Of a stretch of 7,602 nt of DNA, positions 5,646 to 7,602 are shown piece after piece; position 1 is the stretch's first letter, and every line of letters begins with the position of its first letter. Below the pieces are notes generated by a model. It saw only the letters and a program-made list of their open reading frames with translations. It searched no databases and had not been told where the DNA came from. Position numbers and translations under genes: made by a program. This stretch comes from QHBQ01 sp038230695 (GTDB taxonomy: Bacteria; Chloroflexota; Chloroflexia; QHBQ01): contig JBBRMT010000227.1 in assembly GCA_038230695.1 (NCBI GenBank), positions 1-7,602 of the forward strand, in the 5' to 3' direction.

Positions 5646-6572
5646 TTAGGGCGTGTGGTGTTGCCACCAAATAATCGCTGACCGGGCTGCGCCTGCGCGA
5701 CCCATCAGCAATGCGCCATCCTCCTCGACCAGCAATTCGCGCAGGCGGTGACGCAACTGCCTGAGCCTGACACTATCGCCTGGTCGTACGCAGAGCCGAT
5801 CCTGGTAGATAGCAACTGCATCGTCAAGCGAGTCGAAACGCCAGCGCAGGCCGGTCTTCACCATAGTAATATTGGCAGCAATGCCTATCTGGGCCAGTAC
5901 GTTGTAAGCATCGAGGTAATCGGGTTGGGGGGTAAGTGGCTCGTCGTATAGCTCCTGCCACAATTCCTGGGTATTATCGGTGGCCTGACCTACCCGCAGG
6001 TAGAGGAAGAGCAAGCCATTCATCTGCGTGGCCTGCTCCAAAGCGGTAACGAAAGGTTGAATCTCGCTAATCGGGTAGAGAACGTGCGAACAAATTGTGA
6101 TGTCAGCCTGCTCCACCCCCACCTCGGCCAATGCGGCAGGCCAGGGGCTGGCGATAATGCGGACGTTGCCAAGCTGGGCAGCAGCGCAATTATCAATCAA
6201 CAGTTGGCGAGTAATCGCCGAAGGTTCGGTGGCGATCAGGCGGCAAGCCTGGCGAGCGAGGGGAATGGCGAAACGGCCTGTGCCAGCGCCTACATCCAAC
6301 ACTGTCATGCGTGGATAGACCTTCTCCGCCACATGGGCAAGGAAGGGATCGCGCAACGGTCTGCCATAGTCGTCGTAGCGGGTGCGGGCCAGAGCGTTAT
6401 GGAAATTACGCACTTGCTCAGTCCAGCCCGTTATCTCAGAATGGCCGACGCGCCGCTCATCAATCTGATGTTGCCGCGACTCGACCATCTCACGCCAGCG
6501 CGAGATGTAGTCAATGCGGTCAAACTGGCTGCTGGTTGTTGGTTTGGTCATTTCGAGTGTGGAGATAATCAT
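5646..6572 (-). CDS. Class I SAM-dependent methyltransferase
   Basis: The 308-residue protein has a Rossmann-type methyltransferase core: motif I VLDVGAGTGRFAIPLA (residues 91-106), the acidic ribose-binding end of strand 2 in LIATEPS (Glu116), NVRIIASPWP after strand 3, and ADITICSHVLY at strand 4. A helical N-terminal part (FDRIDYISRWREMVESR, then WTEQVRNFHNALARTRYDDY) may form the substrate cap. The substrate is unknown; it resembles generic Methyltransf_11/25 members. The start at ATG 6572 is chosen because GGGAGGG (6588-6582) sits nine bases upstream. The frame stays open to 6716, but a near-consensus promoter lies inside that extension, which argues against a longer protein. ATG 6551 lacks a ribosome site. 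The gene stands alone, with its own promoter and terminator. Confidence 0.88.
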   Translation of the reverse strand: MIISTLEMTKPTTSSQFDRIDYISRWREMVESRQHQIDERRVGHSEITGWTEQVRNFHNALARTRYDDYGRPLRDPFLAHVAEKVYPRMTVLDVGAGTGRFAIPLARQACRLIATEPSAITRQLLIDNCAAAQLGNVRIIASPWPAALAEVGVEQADITICSHVLYPISEIQPFVTALEQATQMNGLLFLYLRVGQATDNTQELWQELYDEPLTPQPDYLDAYNVLAQIGIAANITMVKTGLRWRFDSLDDAVAIYQDRLCVRPGDSVRLRQLRHRLRELLVEEDGALLMGRAGAARSAIIWWQHHTP

Positions 6573-6581
6573 CGTTAACTG

Positions 6582-6588
6582 CCCTCCC
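6582..6588 (-). promoter_or_regulatory. Ribosome binding site of the methyltransferase gene
   Basis: GGGAGGG on the - strand, nine bases before ATG 6572-6570, decides the start codon in a frame that is open for 144 further bases upstream. Confidence 0.75.
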
Positions 6589-6632
6589 GCCGATCCTCGT
6601 TGATTTGCGGAGTTGCATAAAATGCTCTCGAT

Positions 6633-6661
6633 ATTATCCGCGATAACTGCCCGCTTGTCAA
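6633..6661 (-). promoter_or_regulatory. Near-consensus sigma-70-type promoter for the methyltransferase gene
   Basis: On the - strand, a perfect -35 box TTGACA (6661-6656) is followed after 17 bases by the -10 box GATAAT (6638-6633), a 5-of-6 match. Transcription would begin near 6626, leaving a leader of about 53 bases. This is the best promoter in the window. Confidence 0.82.
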
Positions 6662-6729
6662 TATCTCTGGCGTAAGCGAACCACCACTTTCTTGCCATCT
6701 GGTAAGGTTGCAGCAAGGCGCTACTTCTA

Positions 6730-6755
6730 CAGGGCGAACAACGGTTCGCCCCTAC
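6730..6755 (-). repeat. Dispersed palindromic repeat, copy 2 (REP-like)
   Basis: This is the exact reverse complement of the 26-base repeat at 3878-3903. It starts seven bases after the stop codon of the glycoside hydrolase gene. Relative to the gene before it, the repeat has the same orientation as copy 1 has relative to gltA. The hairpin arms are GGGCGAAC and GTTCGCCC around CGTT. It may protect or shape the 3' end of the mRNA; it lacks a T-run. Confidence 0.85.
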
Positions 6756-6762
6756 TTATCCC

Positions 6763-7602
6763 CTACTTGCCAGCTAGTTCACGTCCTAGCTGACCGAGGC
6801 TGACGATGTAGGCGGGTGGCAATTCAGGGTGCAACTCGAACCGCGCCCGCTGGAAATACTGTATAATGAACGGCTTTCCGCCAACGTTTGCTACGAATTC
6901 CTCGCTGATGGGGTAGCCATTAATTGCCAGCCCGCCGTGGGTCTGCCAGTAGAGGGCGAAGCCGTGCGCCAGATTGTGGCCGGTTTGGGCAAAGTATTGG
7001 CCTTGACTATTGTTGGCAACGCGGGCAAAGGGCGGCGCGGCTAGCTTGTTACCTTCGGCCTGGGCTGCCTCCACTCCCAGGAAGCCGAGTACCACCGCGC
7101 CGCCATTGCCAAACTCAGGGTGCCACTCGAACCGCGCCCGCTCGAACCACTGCACGCTGTAAACCTTGCCGTCAGTCTTACTGGTCTCATTATGCTGCGG
7201 GCCGAGCGGATAACCGAACTGGGCCAGCCCGCCATTGGCGTTCCAGTAGGCCAGAAAGGCATCCTGCACGCAGAATCCGGTGGCGCTGAAGAATTGCTGG
7301 TTAGCGCCGCTACAGCTCGTGGTGTCGCTGGGCAGCGGTGTTGATGTAGGCTGCGGGGCTGCGCCGAAGTATTTAGCCGTCTCGCTGCGGGTCAGATCGA
7401 GGTAGGCATTGCCGTAGCCCTGCCCTGGCTCAATCTGGCTGCCCTCCAGCCATTCGTTATAACTTACAATAACGATCCAGTCGGGGTTGGCATCAATCGC
7501 GCCGTCGAAACTGGCGGTGTAATACGCGCCATCTGCACGCGGACGCACCGGGTTGCCGCTGCGGATACGCGAGTCGTCGTAGCCCGGCTGCACTCCCGCC
7601 AC
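6763..7602 (-). CDS. GH99-like glycoside hydrolase C-terminus fused to two GGLA/GYP repeats, 5' end missing
   Basis: The frame is open to the window edge, so the start is not seen; the GTG at 7602 is probably internal. Counting from there, residues 40-60 (P-D-W-I-V-I-V-S-Y-N-E-W-L-E-G-S-Q-I-E-P-G) match the end of a GH99-type (endo-alpha-mannosidase-like) barrel; Glu50 and Glu53 have the E-x-x-E spacing I recall for the GH99 active site. A Pro/Thr/Ser linker (81-97) follows. Two repeats of about 73 residues come next (104-176 and 203-275), each with a T-G motif, A-x-x-Y-W-x-x-x-GGLA-x-x-GYP and RARFE-x-HPE. Such repeats are common on secreted Chloroflexota proteins and may bind cell wall or glycan. 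Export is inferred, since the signal peptide would lie outside the window. A single-domain reading of the hydrolase is uncertain because most of it is missing. Confidence 0.8.
   Translation of the reverse strand: MAGVQPGYDDSRIRSGNPVRPRADGAYYTASFDGAIDANPDWIVIVSYNEWLEGSQIEPGQGYGNAYLDLTRSETAKYFGAAPQPTSTPLPSDTTSCSGANQQFFSATGFCVQDAFLAYWNANGGLAQFGYPLGPQHNETSKTDGKVYSVQWFERARFEWHPEFGNGGAVVLGFLGVEAAQAEGNKLAAPPFARVANNSQGQYFAQTGHNLAHGFALYWQTHGGLAINGYPISEEFVANVGGKPFIIQYFQRARFELHPELPPAYIVSLGQLGRELAGK
6778..6996 (-). repeat. Second C-terminal protein repeat of the glycoside hydrolase
   Basis: It encodes residues 203-275 (YFAQTGHNLAHGF..., ALYWQTHGGLAINGYP, IQYFQRARFELHPE). At DNA level 6824-6855 matches 7115-7146 in the first repeat at 30 of 32 positions, offset 291 bases (97 codons), which shows internal duplication. 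Confidence 0.85.
7075..7293 (-). repeat. First C-terminal protein repeat of the glycoside hydrolase
   Basis: It encodes residues 104-176 (FFSATGFCVQDAFLAYW, NGGLAQFGYP, VQWFERARFEWHPE). It follows a short Pro/Thr/Ser linker after the hydrolase domain. It holds one cysteine (residue 111), with another in the linker (residue 97), which could form a disulfide after export. Confidence 0.85.

Noticed and set aside
6057..6578. 173-residue + strand frame opposite the methyltransferase gene
   Set aside because: Antisense shadow; the - strand has the methyltransferase motifs, promoter and ribosome site.
6573..6716. 48-residue N-terminal extension of the methyltransferase
   Set aside because: A near-consensus promoter (6661-6633) and a strong ribosome site (6588-6582) lie within it.

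Overview
The window reads as an ordinary chromosomal housekeeping segment from a bacterium, most likely of the phylum Chloroflexota (class Chloroflexia or a relative). That placement is an inference from the GC-rich DNA, the paired W-[QN]-x-[NH]-GGLA-x-x-GYP / RARFE-x-HPE repeats on a secreted glycoside hydrolase, and the mix of families; no ribosomal RNA or other direct marker is present. Seven protein genes are supported. The first and last are cut by the window edges.

Left part, + strand: the 3' end of a TrmH/SpoU-type RNA methyltransferase gene (1-489) overlaps by one base a CgeB-like glycosyltransferase gene (489-1547). A strong sigma-70-type promoter sits on the stop codon of the glycosyltransferase gene and drives infC (translation initiation factor IF3, 1688-2614). 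infC has no usual start codon; a good Shine-Dalgarno sequence points to an AUC start, the kind of rare start that IF3 polices. This IF3 carries an unusual tail of about 136 residues rich in Ala, Pro and Thr. Citrate synthase (gltA, GTG start, 2697-3845) follows. The leaders of infC and gltA both contain short tandem arrays of one heptamer family (CAATCTA / CATTCTA).

Middle: the 190-base gap between convergent gltA and an OmpR/PhoB-type response regulator holds a dispersed 26-base palindromic repeat and a perfect 48-base palindrome, a likely two-way terminator. On the - strand a thioredoxin-fold gene (5351-4767) and the response regulator gene (4755-4036) form a two-gene operon behind a TATAAT promoter. 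No histidine kinase gene is in the window.

Right part, - strand: a class I SAM-dependent methyltransferase (6572-5646) has its own near-consensus promoter. Between it and the thioredoxin-fold gene lies a roughly 140-base element that can fold into one long imperfect hairpin and contains a textbook terminator. The last gene (7602-6763, 5' end missing) encodes a GH99-like glycoside hydrolase C-terminus fused to two Chloroflexota-type repeats. A second identical copy of the 26-base repeat lies just after its stop codon.

No CRISPR array, transposase, phage gene, tRNA or rRNA was recognised, and I see no clear new multi-gene system. The most interesting signals are the infC start and tail, the shared heptamer arrays, the related palindromes, and the 140-base foldable element.
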